A DNA stretch of 64,000 nucleotides, from NCBI RefSeq assembly GCF_000023445.1, contig NC_012881.1:2175501-2239500 (forward strand), written 5' to 3'. The DNA is from Maridesulfovibrio salexigens DSM 2638 (GTDB lineage: Bacteria > Desulfobacterota > Desulfovibrionia > Desulfovibrionales > Desulfovibrionaceae). Position 1 is the first letter of the stretch; each line of letters begins with the position of its first letter. This document shows positions 43,539-52,158 of the stretch, one piece after another. A model generated the notes under the pieces. That model had not been told where the DNA came from. It searched no databases and worked only from the letters and a program-made list of their open reading frames with translations. The position numbers and the translations under genes were made by a program.

Positions 43539-43619
43539 GGCGAAACCCTAATAAAAGTTTTTGGGATTCTTAAACCCTTTTGCAAAAGGGTTTAAGACCC
43601 CGGCAGGGTCGCCGAAGGC
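43539..43619 (+). repeat. Palindromic intergenic repeat, copy C
   Basis: GGCGAAACCC, TTTTTGGGATT, the perfect 28-base palindrome at 43569-43596, then CCCCGGCAGGGTCGCCGAAGGC. It lies 14 bases before the thrC start and opens a false N-terminal extension of thrC. Confidence 0.9.
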
Positions 43620-43632
43620 AAAAGGGAACAAT

Positions 43633-45084
43633 ATGACTCTTGCTAATGAATTTCCGGAATATCGCGGTAAAATGGAATATCACTGTCTGGGTTGTAATGC
43701 CCGTTACGACGTGAACGAATTACACTACACCTGCCCTGAATGCGGTTCTGTTTTCATCCTTGAAGACCTGAATTTCGATGAACTGAAAAAGACCAGCGGC
43801 AAAGAATGGCGCGAAATTTTTGATGCCCGTTGCGCCACTAAAAACGACAGCCTGCGTGGTATCTTCCGCTTCTACGAGCTTTTCGCTCCCGTAATGGAAG
43901 AAAATGAAATCCTTTATCTCGGTGAAGGAAACACTCCCATCGTTGCCTCCAGCCCCGCTCTTAATGATGTAACCGGAATCAAGACCGCATATAAAAACGA
44001 CGGCCAGAACCCCAGTGCATCTTTTAAAGACCGCGGAATGGCCTGTGCTTTCAGCTATATTAACACTCTGATGAACAAAAACAATTGGGACGAGATCCTG
44101 ACCGTTTGTGCATCTACTGGTGATACCTCCGCCGCGGCAGCCCTCTACGCTTCTTATATGAAAGAAGGTGTTAAATCCGTAGTTATCCTGCCGCAGGGCA
44201 AAGTTACCCCGCAGCAGCTTGCTCAGCCTTTGGGCAGCGGTGCTAAGGTACTGGAAGTTCCCGGTGTATTTGATGACTGCATGAAAGTCGTTGAAAATCT
44301 CGCTGATAACTACCGTGTAGCGCTTCTCAACTCCAAGAACTCATGGCGTATTCTGGGTCAGGAATCCTACGCTTTTGAAGTTGCCCAGTGGTACGATTGG
44401 GATCTTAAAGACAAATGTATCTTCGTGCCTATCGGAAACGCCGGTAACATCACTGCAATTATGGCTGGCTTCCTCAAGCTCTATGAACTTGAAATCATCA
44501 CCGACCTGCCCCGCGTATTCGGTGTTCAGTCCGCCCATGCAGACCCAGTATACCGTTACTATTCTATTGAAGATCCCAACGAGCGTGAATACCAGCCGGT
44601 TAAAGTACAGCCTTCTGTAGCTCAGGCAGCAATGATCGGAAACCCTGTTTCCTTCCCGCGCGTGAAGCATTTTGCTGAGAAATTTGAAGCTATCGGCGGC
44701 AAAAAAGCATTTCAGGTTGTTCAGGTCAGCGAACAGATGATTATGGACTCCATGCTACTAGCCAACTCCCACGGTCACATTGCGTGCACTCAGGGTGGTG
44801 AATGCTTTGCCGGACTTATTCGGGCTAAAGAACTGGGCCTGATTAGCGAAAACGAAAGCGCTGTGCTCGATTCTACCGCACACCAACTTAAATTCATCGG
44901 CTTTCAGGACATGTACTACCAGAACGATTTTCCCGCTGAATATGAAGTAACCCCGGACTCTACCCGCGCCAACAAGCCAGAGCTTGTAATTGAAGGAAGC
45001 GAGAAAGAAAAAATGTCTGAAGCGGCTTACATTTCCAAGGCAGCAGAAAACGTTGTTTCCATGCTCGGGCTGGAGAAAAAATAA
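43633..45084 (+). CDS. thrC: Threonine synthase with N-terminal zinc ribbon
   Basis: ThrC converts O-phosphohomoserine to threonine with PLP. From ATG at 43633 the protein has 483 residues. An N-terminal zinc ribbon (YHCLGCNARY ... YTCPECGSVF, about 16-40) precedes the PLP-dependent fold. The Schiff-base lysine is in NPSASFKDRGMA (about residue 127), and VCASTGDTSAAAALYASY is the phosphate-binding region. The frame is open from 43561, but those 24 codons are repeat sequence; GGGAACAAT lies before the chosen ATG. tlyA starts immediately after its stop. lysC at 9.1 kb serves the same pathway. Confidence 0.95.
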   Translation: MTLANEFPEYRGKMEYHCLGCNARYDVNELHYTCPECGSVFILEDLNFDELKKTSGKEWREIFDARCATKNDSLRGIFRFYELFAPVMEENEILYLGEGNTPIVASSPALNDVTGIKTAYKNDGQNPSASFKDRGMACAFSYINTLMNKNNWDEILTVCASTGDTSAAAALYASYMKEGVKSVVILPQGKVTPQQLAQPLGSGAKVLEVPGVFDDCMKVVENLADNYRVALLNSKNSWRILGQESYAFEVAQWYDWDLKDKCIFVPIGNAGNITAIMAGFLKLYELEIITDLPRVFGVQSAHADPVYRYYSIEDPNEREYQPVKVQPSVAQAAMIGNPVSFPRVKHFAEKFEAIGGKKAFQVVQVSEQMIMDSMLLANSHGHIACTQGGECFAGLIRAKELGLISENESAVLDSTAHQLKFIGFQDMYYQNDFPAEYEVTPDSTRANKPELVIEGSEKEKMSEAAYISKAAENVVSMLGLEKK

Positions 45085-45828
45085 GTGGCAAAAAAGGAAC
45101 GCGCAGACCAGATGCTTTTTGCTCAAGGCCTTTCTGAAAGCCGGGAGCAGGCAAAGCGCATGATCATGGCTGGACAGGCCCACTACCTCAAGGACGGACA
45201 GAAGCTTCCGGTTACTAAACCGGGAATGCAGCTTGATCCTGATCTTGAAATTGTGGTTAAAGGTCGCGACCGCTTTGTAAGTCGTGGCGGCTACAAGCTG
45301 CTCACAGCCATCGAAGAGCTGGGCCTTAATCCTGAGGGCAAGGTTGCCCTTGATGCAGGCGCTTCCACAGGCGGTTTTACCGACTGCATGCTCCAATTTG
45401 GTGCAGTTCGTGTGTACGCAGCAGACGTTGGCTACGGACAGTTACATTGGAAGCTGCAACAGGACGAACGCGTTACCAACCTTGAACGCATTAACCTGCG
45501 CCATGCCGAGGAAGATCTGATTCCTGAAAAAGTTGATCTGGTAGTCTGTGACGTATCCTTTATTTCTTTAACTAAGATACTTCCGGCTTTAGTTAGATTC
45601 CTTAAAGAAAACGGCGAGATTGTCTGTTTGATTAAGCCTCAATTCGAAGTCGGCCCCGGTCAGACAGATAAAGGGATTGTGCGCGACAAGGCATTAAGAC
45701 AACAAACAGTTGATATGATAGTTAATTTTGCTTCTTCCGAACTTGGGCTACAGCTCAAAGGTTTAGTCCCTTCAAGTATTAAGGGGCCTAAAGGTAATCA
45801 GGAATATCTTGCTTATTTCGTCCGCTGA
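45085..45828 (+). CDS. tlyA: TlyA-type rRNA methyltransferase
   Basis: TlyA 2'-O-methylates cytidines in 16S and/or 23S rRNA. The 247 residues have an N-terminal S4 RNA-binding domain (ERADQMLFAQGLSESREQAK, about 4-23) and an FtsJ-like methyltransferase. SAM motif I is VALDAGASTGGFTDCMLQFG near 90; VDLVVCDVSFISL and LIKPQFEVG follow. The start is GTG directly abutting the thrC stop, implying coupled translation. Old annotations call it hemolysin A; there is no toxin feature. Confidence 0.95.
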   Translation: MAKKERADQMLFAQGLSESREQAKRMIMAGQAHYLKDGQKLPVTKPGMQLDPDLEIVVKGRDRFVSRGGYKLLTAIEELGLNPEGKVALDAGASTGGFTDCMLQFGAVRVYAADVGYGQLHWKLQQDERVTNLERINLRHAEEDLIPEKVDLVVCDVSFISLTKILPALVRFLKENGEIVCLIKPQFEVGPGQTDKGIVRDKALRQQTVDMIVNFASSELGLQLKGLVPSSIKGPKGNQEYLAYFVR

Positions 45829-45853
45829 TCAATTATATCTATATCAAGTAACG

Positions 45854-45886
45854 AAGGCAGTCATAGAAATGTGACTGCCTTTTTAT
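45854..45886 (+). terminator. tlyA terminator
   Basis: AAGGCAGTCA pairs with TGACTGCCTT, followed by TTTATTTT. Confidence 0.88.
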
Positions 45887-46286
45887 TTTAATCAACATTT
45901 CTCATCTATATATAAAAAACATTAATTTTAAACAAAGTATTAAACATTATTAAAATCATTTTGAACAACAGCAACCAACTATCAGTTCAGATACATTTCC
46001 ATTCAACATCACTATTGCTTACGCCTTAAAGACAACGATTAACATTGTATAAATTAATTAGTACATACAATAACAACTAAATAACTCTGTCATACAAAAC
46101 AAACATACACACATGTATGCTATTTCAGATCAATTTAGCTCTGTATTATTTTCACAACAATTTACAATTGCGTCAATTTTACTTTACTTAATTTAACATT
46201 CAAGATAGTCAATATATGCATTTTCTTGAGGGGATGACTTTAACACAGCTAAGTCATTAAGCATTTTCAGCATTTTTTTTGAAGGA
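45887..46286. promoter_or_regulatory. AT-rich gene-free stretch upstream of the FadL-like porin
   Basis: About 400 bases of strongly AT-rich sequence with no convincing open frame. It holds an inverted repeat TTGTAT (46045-46050) / ATACAA (46065-46070) around AATTAATT, and nearby CATAC/GTATG arms. It is presumably the control region of the gene at 46293. Confidence 0.4.
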
Positions 46287-46292
46287 GTGTAT

Positions 46293-47585
46293 ATGAGGAC
46301 CAAGTTCACAGCATGTCTCAGCATGCTGATCATTTTGATGGGATTGGCAACAGTTCCCGGATTCAGCACCAAAGCTGAAGCAGCAGGTTTTGCCATCTAC
46401 GAGTGGGGAGCTCGAGGCAACGCACTTGGTGGCGCCGTGGTAGCTAAAGCAGATGATCCGTCTGCCATTGCATGGAACCCAGCAGGTATCACACAGCTGG
46501 AAGGAACACACATTCAGGCCGGTGTAGCCATGATCTCTCCGAAAATGGATCTGACTACCACCTACAATGGTGTTTCCACCAAATCCAGTATGACCGAGAA
46601 CTCTTACTTCCCGCCCAGCGCCTATATTACCCACCAGATTAATGATAATCTCTGGCTTGGTGTAGGTACCTTTACACGCTTTGGGCTTGGTACTGAATTC
46701 GATGAAAACTGGGCCGGTAGATATGCTTCCTATAATACCGCAATTGAAAGTTACTCTTTCAACCCCAACCTCGCCTACAAATTCAATGAATACGTATCTA
46801 TTGCTGCAGGTCTTGAATTTATGAAGGTTCGCGCCGATCTCAGAAAGAAACTTGATGCTTCAACTCTGAAAAACCCGAACACTTACACTTTTGATGTAGA
46901 CCAGCGTATTATCGTGAACGGGTTCACCCCCGGTGCTAACGCAGCAATTCACATCACCCCCACAGATCAGTGGTCCATCGGTCTTTCCTGGCGCAGCAAA
47001 ATGAGCCACTCTGCTTCCGGTTCAGCAAGCTACAACCCCTCTGCTGCGGCAGCTGCAGCAGCGCCCAACAGATTTCATGACACTGACATCATTATGAGCA
47101 TGAAAACTCCGCATATGTTCTTCGGTGGCCTTGAATACAAACCGCTGGATAACCTCAGTTTTGAATTTGACGCTATCTGGTCTCTGTGGAGTGACTATAG
47201 CCACATTCGCTATGAATTTGAAAATACTAACGCTATCGGCACAAATACCGTTATTTCAGACAAAAAATGGAACGATGTCTGGAGATTCCAGTTCGGTGTA
47301 GAGTACCTGCCCATCGAAGACCTTTCTCTCAGAGTCGGTTACTTCTACGACCAGAGCCCGATTCCTGATGGATACATCGACTACATGCTGCCCACCAGTG
47401 ACCGTCAGAACGTTTCTCTCGGTATCGGTTGGAAATACGAGAACTTCACAATTGATGCTGCGTACAACTATCTTTGGATGAAAGACCGCACCATCGAAGC
47501 AAGACCGACTGAAGGTATTCTCCAAACTGAAATCAGCAATTCCCGCACCCACATTGTCAGCCTTGACCTCGGATTCGAATTCTAA
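46293..47585 (+). CDS. FadL/OmpP1-type outer-membrane transporter
   Basis: A 430-residue outer-membrane beta-barrel of the FadL/TodX family, which moves hydrophobic compounds such as fatty acids or aromatics across the outer membrane. The signal peptide ends near AEA and is followed by AGFAIYEWGARGNALGGAVV, equivalent to the N-terminal hatch of FadL. ADDPSAIAWNPAGITQLEG is the family's NPA motif. The C-terminal strand ends LDLGFEF with phenylalanine. The frame opens at GTG 46287, but ATG 46293 has GGAG 5 bases upstream. Substrate unknown. Confidence 0.93.
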   Translation: MRTKFTACLSMLIILMGLATVPGFSTKAEAAGFAIYEWGARGNALGGAVVAKADDPSAIAWNPAGITQLEGTHIQAGVAMISPKMDLTTTYNGVSTKSSMTENSYFPPSAYITHQINDNLWLGVGTFTRFGLGTEFDENWAGRYASYNTAIESYSFNPNLAYKFNEYVSIAAGLEFMKVRADLRKKLDASTLKNPNTYTFDVDQRIIVNGFTPGANAAIHITPTDQWSIGLSWRSKMSHSASGSASYNPSAAAAAAAPNRFHDTDIIMSMKTPHMFFGGLEYKPLDNLSFEFDAIWSLWSDYSHIRYEFENTNAIGTNTVISDKKWNDVWRFQFGVEYLPIEDLSLRVGYFYDQSPIPDGYIDYMLPTSDRQNVSLGIGWKYENFTIDAAYNYLWMKDRTIEARPTEGILQTEISNSRTHIVSLDLGFEF

Positions 47586-47609
47586 TTTCAGATCTTACAG
47601 AATAAACAA

Positions 47610-47646
47610 GAAGGCCCGCTCCATATGGAACGGGCCTTTTCTTTTA
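47610..47646. terminator. Bidirectional terminator
   Basis: AAGGCCCG and CGGGCCTT with an inner TCCATATGGA, followed by TTCTTTT on plus and CTTGTTTATT on minus. It separates the convergent FadL-like and DUF4139 genes. Confidence 0.82.
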
Positions 47647-47661
47647 GCGTAACAGACAGCT

Positions 47662-49218
47662 TTATCTGCCAATACCCAGATCAAGATCCATATCTTCCGG
47701 AGCCTTCATTTCAACTCCGTAATTCACAGCATATTTTCCACCGGCAGGAATGTCTACCAACCATTCAAAGTTATCTTCCTTAATTTCAGCCTTGGGCTCG
47801 GTAACAATTTCAAGCTTGATACGCTTATCTCCTGACACAGGGGAAGGTTCCTGAACCAGAACCTTAACCGGAACCTTGCGGCTGTTCTCAAGCTCAAGAC
47901 TATACTTCCAACTGTATGTCTGCTTGGAATTGAACATGCCCTGCTCGCCTGATTGTTTTTCAACGGTTTTACGCTCAGCCTTCAGCATGGGATCAGAACC
48001 AAAATACAGTTTCTTCTCTTTGCCGGAAAAAGAAAAACGCTTTTTACCGATCATGGTACCTTCCATAAACATAAGAGCCACGCCAACAGGATAATCCTTA
48101 GCTTCGGCCAACAATGTTTTTGAAGAAACAAACACATCGGGAGTAAGTGAAGGACGAGCTATAAACGAAAACTCTGATTTCCATGTTTCACTTTCAACTG
48201 CATACTTACGGGTACTGCCAGCAGGAAGATTCTTTTTACCCATCTCCCATAAAGAATATGTTGCCTTGCTGACCCTTGTGGGAGCACGCTTAAAGACTCT
48301 GGTTCCAGCGCCTCCTTCTGGAGCAGAGGCTGCCTCCATCGCCATATTCATACTATCCATGGCATAACGGGCCATTTCCGGTTCAGGCTCAGGCTTGGGT
48401 TCTATTACCCAACGTCCAAGCTCGGGAGGTGAAATTCGCGATTGCTTCTTAACTGTAGCAAGTGCGACATCACAATTCTTGAAGTCCATCCCGCTTCCCT
48501 GATAAATTTCAGCCTCAAAAGTAAACTGGACTTTCCCACTACCGGGAAAGGCATCTAACTTATACTTAGGCTCCCAGCCGCAATTGCGGAGCATATAGCC
48601 AATTTTAAAGTCTGCACTCTTAGCTCCCTTGGAAGCAACTGAAACCTTTACATTCCAGACCAGCTTGTCACCCCCAGCCATTTCTCTCAGCTGTCGCTGC
48701 AAATCATTAATCAGTTCCTTCAATTCATTAATTTTGACCGCAAGCTTAGCTGATTCTGTGTAGAGCTTCGAAAGATTAGCGACCACCTGTCCAGCTACAT
48801 TGCCTAAATCTGAAGGCTTTATCTGCTGATCTATTCCCCGCTCTTTCCAAAAAGCAATTCCGCCATCCACAGCCTGCTTCTGGGAAATTACAGCATCTTT
48901 CTTGAATTTAAGCTGATCAATTTTTTTGCCCAACTCAATCGCTGCGGGCGAACGGGACAAATCGCTCCGGGACCACGACACATCATTAATTGCAACGCCC
49001 TTGGTCAAAGAAGCTATGGTGAATGTTTCCGGAACAGCCTGCCCGGAAAGAGTAAACATTGCATAATCACCGTTTACGTCACGTTTCAAATCAGCTTTAA
49101 CCTTGCTGCTAAAATCAGCCCCTGAAGGGTAAAACACAACCCTTTCAGAGACAGCAAAGGCTGAGCTGCAAAACAAAACACATAATACCAAAGTCATGCA
49201 TATAATTTTTTTTTGCAA
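47662..49218 (-). CDS. DUF4139 (MuiA-like) secreted protein
   Basis: The 518-residue precursor has a signal peptide (MQKKIICMTLVLCVLFCSSAFA). An N-terminal DUF4140-like strand region (about 25-90) leads to a coiled coil (about 95-180; AIELGKKIDQLKFKKDAVIS, KLAVKINELKELINDLQRQL). A C-terminal DUF4139 beta domain (about 190-510) contains GYMLRNCGWEPKYKLDA and EAEIYQGSGMDFKNCDVALA. The family includes 'mucoidy inhibitor MuiA' proteins, but the molecular role is not established. A low-complexity PEPEPEM stretch lies near residue 270. It is probably periplasmic or outer-membrane associated and transcribed alone. Confidence 0.9.
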   Translation of the reverse strand: MQKKIICMTLVLCVLFCSSAFAVSERVVFYPSGADFSSKVKADLKRDVNGDYAMFTLSGQAVPETFTIASLTKGVAINDVSWSRSDLSRSPAAIELGKKIDQLKFKKDAVISQKQAVDGGIAFWKERGIDQQIKPSDLGNVAGQVVANLSKLYTESAKLAVKINELKELINDLQRQLREMAGGDKLVWNVKVSVASKGAKSADFKIGYMLRNCGWEPKYKLDAFPGSGKVQFTFEAEIYQGSGMDFKNCDVALATVKKQSRISPPELGRWVIEPKPEPEPEMARYAMDSMNMAMEAASAPEGGAGTRVFKRAPTRVSKATYSLWEMGKKNLPAGSTRKYAVESETWKSEFSFIARPSLTPDVFVSSKTLLAEAKDYPVGVALMFMEGTMIGKKRFSFSGKEKKLYFGSDPMLKAERKTVEKQSGEQGMFNSKQTYSWKYSLELENSRKVPVKVLVQEPSPVSGDKRIKLEIVTEPKAEIKEDNFEWLVDIPAGGKYAVNYGVEMKAPEDMDLDLGIGR

Positions 49219-49431
49219 ATCATCATCCTCGGTTAATAATCATATTTAAATAATCCTAGGTTAGACATCATAGCAGATATCGATCAGGTTCAACAACACT
49301 CAATCAGCACTCACTTAATTAGATTCTACTGCTCTTACCTTGGATTAAGCCTTCTCTCGACAAATCATTCAATTTGATAAATAGTCTTTGCGTTTGAGAC
49401 TAAATCTACTCACTACAACCGGAGCATAATA

Positions 49432-50418
49432 ATGGGCAATAAACTTTCGCTGCTCGTCTGCGGCGGTGCCGGATATATCGGTTCACACATGACCAGAATG
49501 ATTGCCGAAGCCGGACACGACGTCACAGTCTTCGACAACCTCTCTACAGGACATGCAGAGGCTCTTAAATGGGGTAAATTTGTACAGGGTGATCTGCGTA
49601 ACCCAGAAGACCTTGCAAAGCTCTTTGCTGAAAATTCATTTGATGCGGTCTTCCATTTTTCCGGACTGATCGTAGTCAGCGAATCTGTTGAAAAACCTTT
49701 TGAGTACTATGACAATAACGTAACCGGAACCCTCAATCTGCTGCAGGCCATGCGCAAACATGGTGTAAATAAATTTGTTTTCTCGTCAACTGCTGCAGTT
49801 TATGGCGAACCGGTAATGGAAATGATCACCGAAGATCATCCTCTAAAACCGCTGAATCCATATGGCAGAACAAAACTTCAGGTTGAAGAAATTTTACAGG
49901 ACTACGCAGTAGCTTATGGGCTGAATTCTGTCTGTTTCAGATACTTTAATGCCGCCGGAGCGCACCCGGATAGTACAATCGGGGAAGCTCATTCACCTGA
50001 AACCCACCTCATTCCTAACATCCTGCTCAGCTGCATTGATGAAGGGCGCAGATTGAAAATTTTCGGCAGCGATTACCCAACACCTGATGGCACATGCGTG
50101 CGCGACTACATCCATATTCTCGATCTATGCGATGCACACCTCAAAGCCATCGGATTTATGGACAGCAATAAGGGTGCCCACTCCTTCAACCTCGGAAACG
50201 GGAAAGGATTCAGCATTCTTGATGTAATCAAATCTTCAAGCGAAGTAATCGGAAGAGAAATTCAATTCGACTACGAGCCTGCAAGGGCCGGAGATTCACC
50301 AAGGCTTGTGGCTGACAGCTCGAAAGCAGCTAAAACACTTAACTGGACTCCGCAGTATGCCGACCTGCGTGATATAATCGAAACAGCGTACCGCTGGCAC
50401 AAAAATCCCGCATATTAA
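49432..50418 (+). CDS. galE: UDP-glucose 4-epimerase
   Basis: GalE interconverts UDP-glucose and UDP-galactose for surface glycans. The 328 residues show the NAD motif GGAGYIGSHMTRMIAEAG, the VFDNLSTGH segment, the SSTAAVYGEP catalytic serine/threonine region (about 122-131), and the Y-x3-K pair in NPYGRTKLQVE. RYFNAAGAHPDSTIGEAH and GTCVRDYIHILDL are further family motifs. It is monocistronic with its own terminator. Together with ugd it supplies nucleotide sugars. Confidence 0.96.
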   Translation: MGNKLSLLVCGGAGYIGSHMTRMIAEAGHDVTVFDNLSTGHAEALKWGKFVQGDLRNPEDLAKLFAENSFDAVFHFSGLIVVSESVEKPFEYYDNNVTGTLNLLQAMRKHGVNKFVFSSTAAVYGEPVMEMITEDHPLKPLNPYGRTKLQVEEILQDYAVAYGLNSVCFRYFNAAGAHPDSTIGEAHSPETHLIPNILLSCIDEGRRLKIFGSDYPTPDGTCVRDYIHILDLCDAHLKAIGFMDSNKGAHSFNLGNGKGFSILDVIKSSSEVIGREIQFDYEPARAGDSPRLVADSSKAAKTLNWTPQYADLRDIIETAYRWHKNPAY

Positions 50419-50437
50419 AATCAAACTATGCAAAATT

Positions 50438-50483
50438 AAAAGCTGGAGCTTACATAAACACGTAAACTCCAGCTTTTTTTATT
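50438..50483. terminator. galE terminator, also usable on minus
   Basis: AAAAGCTGGAG pairs with CTCCAGCTTTT, with an inner partial TTACAT/ACGTAA pairing, then T-rich sequence on both strands. It separates galE from the convergent methyltransferase. Confidence 0.85.
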
Positions 50484-50501
50484 CAATCTAATTAAGAAGA
50501 C

Positions 50502-51236
50502 TTAGCGGGTAATCAGTAAAATATCCTGATGATTCTTAGCCATACGACCGCACCAGTCACCAAACAAAATTTCTTTAATCTTGAATCCTCTCTGCTCAAA
50601 CATATTCAAAGCAAATTTTTCATCATAGCCGACCGCATCCATGGGGTCTTTAGGATCAGCAGTATAAAAGATTCCGTACTTGAAAAAATCATGCGTACTT
50701 TTACCCCGATCCATCAAAGCATTGGATTCCTCATTAACGAGAAAGAAAGTCGCAAAAATACGGCCTTTATCAGTGAGAACCCTATCCATCTCCTTGATGT
50801 AGTTCATGATGTCTTCCGGCATCATGTGCGTAAACACGGAGTTAAGCATGATCAAATCGAAACTGTCATCCTCATAAGGAAAGACAAAATCAGCAGCCTT
50901 GGTCTGAGCGTATGGGTTGTAGGTCGAATTAAAGATATCTACCAGTTGAAACCTGAAATTTGGAAATTCCGGGGTAATATTCTCCGTGCACCATTTTATG
51001 CCGACAGGAAAAGTGTCAAAACCTTCATAGCCACCTTCCTCTGAAAGGTACTCAAGCAACGGAAAGGCCAGTCGCCCGATTCCGCATCCGATATCAAGAA
51101 CTTTCTCATCAGATTGCAGGTTCAATTTATCCCGGCAAAAGCCGATCATTTTATTCCCTACACTGCGAAAATCTCCCCCGCCAAAGCAGATATGCAGATC
51201 TTCAGGAGGCTCGGGAATATTAGCAATATCTCTCAT
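50502..51236 (-). CDS. Class I SAM-dependent methyltransferase
   Basis: A 244-residue methyltransferase with motif I KVLDIGCGIGRLAFPLLEYL (about 43-62), acidic residue of motif II in GGYEGFDTFP, and the post-I region FDLIMLNSVFTHMMPEDIMN (about 127-146). The N-terminal phrase HICFGGGDFRSVG and C-terminal FGDWCGR are recurrent in methyltransferases of this type near glycan genes, but the substrate cannot be read. It follows the DsbA-like gene by 10 bases on the same strand. Confidence 0.88.
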   Translation of the reverse strand: MRDIANIPEPPEDLHICFGGGDFRSVGNKMIGFCRDKLNLQSDEKVLDIGCGIGRLAFPLLEYLSEEGGYEGFDTFPVGIKWCTENITPEFPNFRFQLVDIFNSTYNPYAQTKAADFVFPYEDDSFDLIMLNSVFTHMMPEDIMNYIKEMDRVLTDKGRIFATFFLVNEESNALMDRGKSTHDFFKYGIFYTADPKDPMDAVGYDEKFALNMFEQRGFKIKEILFGDWCGRMAKNHQDILLITR

Positions 51237-51246
51237 ATAACACCGC

Positions 51247-52071
51247 TTACATCTGATTCAGGCAATCTTCGCAGACTTCACCTTCGATTGTTTCTGAAGT
51301 CGCCGCTTTGCCCGATTTTTCCATGATCATGTCCACCATCTGCTCAAATCTATCAGCAGGCAGGTATCCACGAACGGAGACACCGTTAACGAGGAACGTA
51401 GGAGTGGCATCAATTCCGAATGCTCCGGCCTCTTTTTCGTCAGCCAGTAAAAAAGCCTGCAACTTAGGAGAACGTAGGTGTTTCTGAAGCAAATCAGGAT
51501 CGACTGCTACTTCTTCCAGAATTTTACTTAAAACGATCCCCTCTTTATCTTCATAAAGGTCCTTCTGACGCTCAAAGGCAAGATCATGAAATTTGTAAGC
51601 TCTCTCTTTATCGAATTGTGCGATTGCTTCAAAAACAAGGGCAAGTTCGCGGGAATTCTTATGCATAGGCAGGTGTTTAAAAATTAACCTGTACTTTTCA
51701 GGCTGTTCAGCCACAAGCTTACTTACAACTTTGGCCCCCTTGCTGCAGTAAGGGCAAAGAAAATCAGTGTATTCAACAATAGTTACGGGTGCTTCAGGAC
51801 TGCCAAGCATGGGTCTTTCAGACCAGACACGGGGCTTAAACGGATTTTTGATTTCTGCTTCCAGCATTGCCTCACGTTTTTGTTTCTCGCGCTGATCAAT
51901 ACCCTGCTCTACAATCGTGAGCATATCCACGCTATTTTCACGCATAGCATCCAATACAATCTGGGGGTTCTCACGTATCACTTCAGCAATCTGCTCTTTA
52001 AGCATCTGCTTGTTCACACAACCGGAAAACATCACAACTAAACAAATTACAAGAGCAATTCTTTTCAACAT
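51247..52071 (-). CDS. DsbA-like thiol-disulfide oxidoreductase lipoprotein
   Basis: The 274-residue precursor has a lipoprotein signal (MLKRIALVICLVVMFSGC), placing it in the periplasm on a membrane. An N-terminal helical region (about 20-85) resembles the dimerisation region of DsbA/Com1-type proteins. The thioredoxin-like domain begins near 95 (PMLGSPEAPVTIVEYTDFLC), has active site CPYC and the cis-proline in TPTFLVNG. The C-terminus adds EVCEDCLNQM with a CxxC pair. ATG 52071 with AAGAGG upstream is preferred; an in-frame start 13 codons earlier would lie inside the preceding terminator. Confidence 0.92.
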   Translation of the reverse strand: MLKRIALVICLVVMFSGCVNKQMLKEQIAEVIRENPQIVLDAMRENSVDMLTIVEQGIDQREKQKREAMLEAEIKNPFKPRVWSERPMLGSPEAPVTIVEYTDFLCPYCSKGAKVVSKLVAEQPEKYRLIFKHLPMHKNSRELALVFEAIAQFDKERAYKFHDLAFERQKDLYEDKEGIVLSKILEEVAVDPDLLQKHLRSPKLQAFLLADEKEAGAFGIDATPTFLVNGVSVRGYLPADRFEQMVDMIMEKSGKAATSETIEGEVCEDCLNQM

Positions 52072-52092
52072 AAAAACCTCTTCATCAGCAGT

Positions 52093-52132
52093 TAAAGAAA
52101 AAACCTCCATGCGGATAGACCGTGGAGGTTAT
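52093..52132 (-). terminator. Terminator after the TIGR04073-type gene
   Basis: AACCTCCA (52102-52109) pairs with TGGAGGTT (52123-52130); the minus-strand tail is TTTTTTCTTT. It lies between the lipoprotein gene at 52159 and the DsbA-like gene. Confidence 0.82.
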
Positions 52133-52158
52133 TTTTATAAGTTCATATAGGTGTAGAA

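Noticed and set aside
46193-46396. 67-codon minus-strand open frame
   Set aside because: Overlaps the signal-peptide region of the FadL-like gene antisense; no support.
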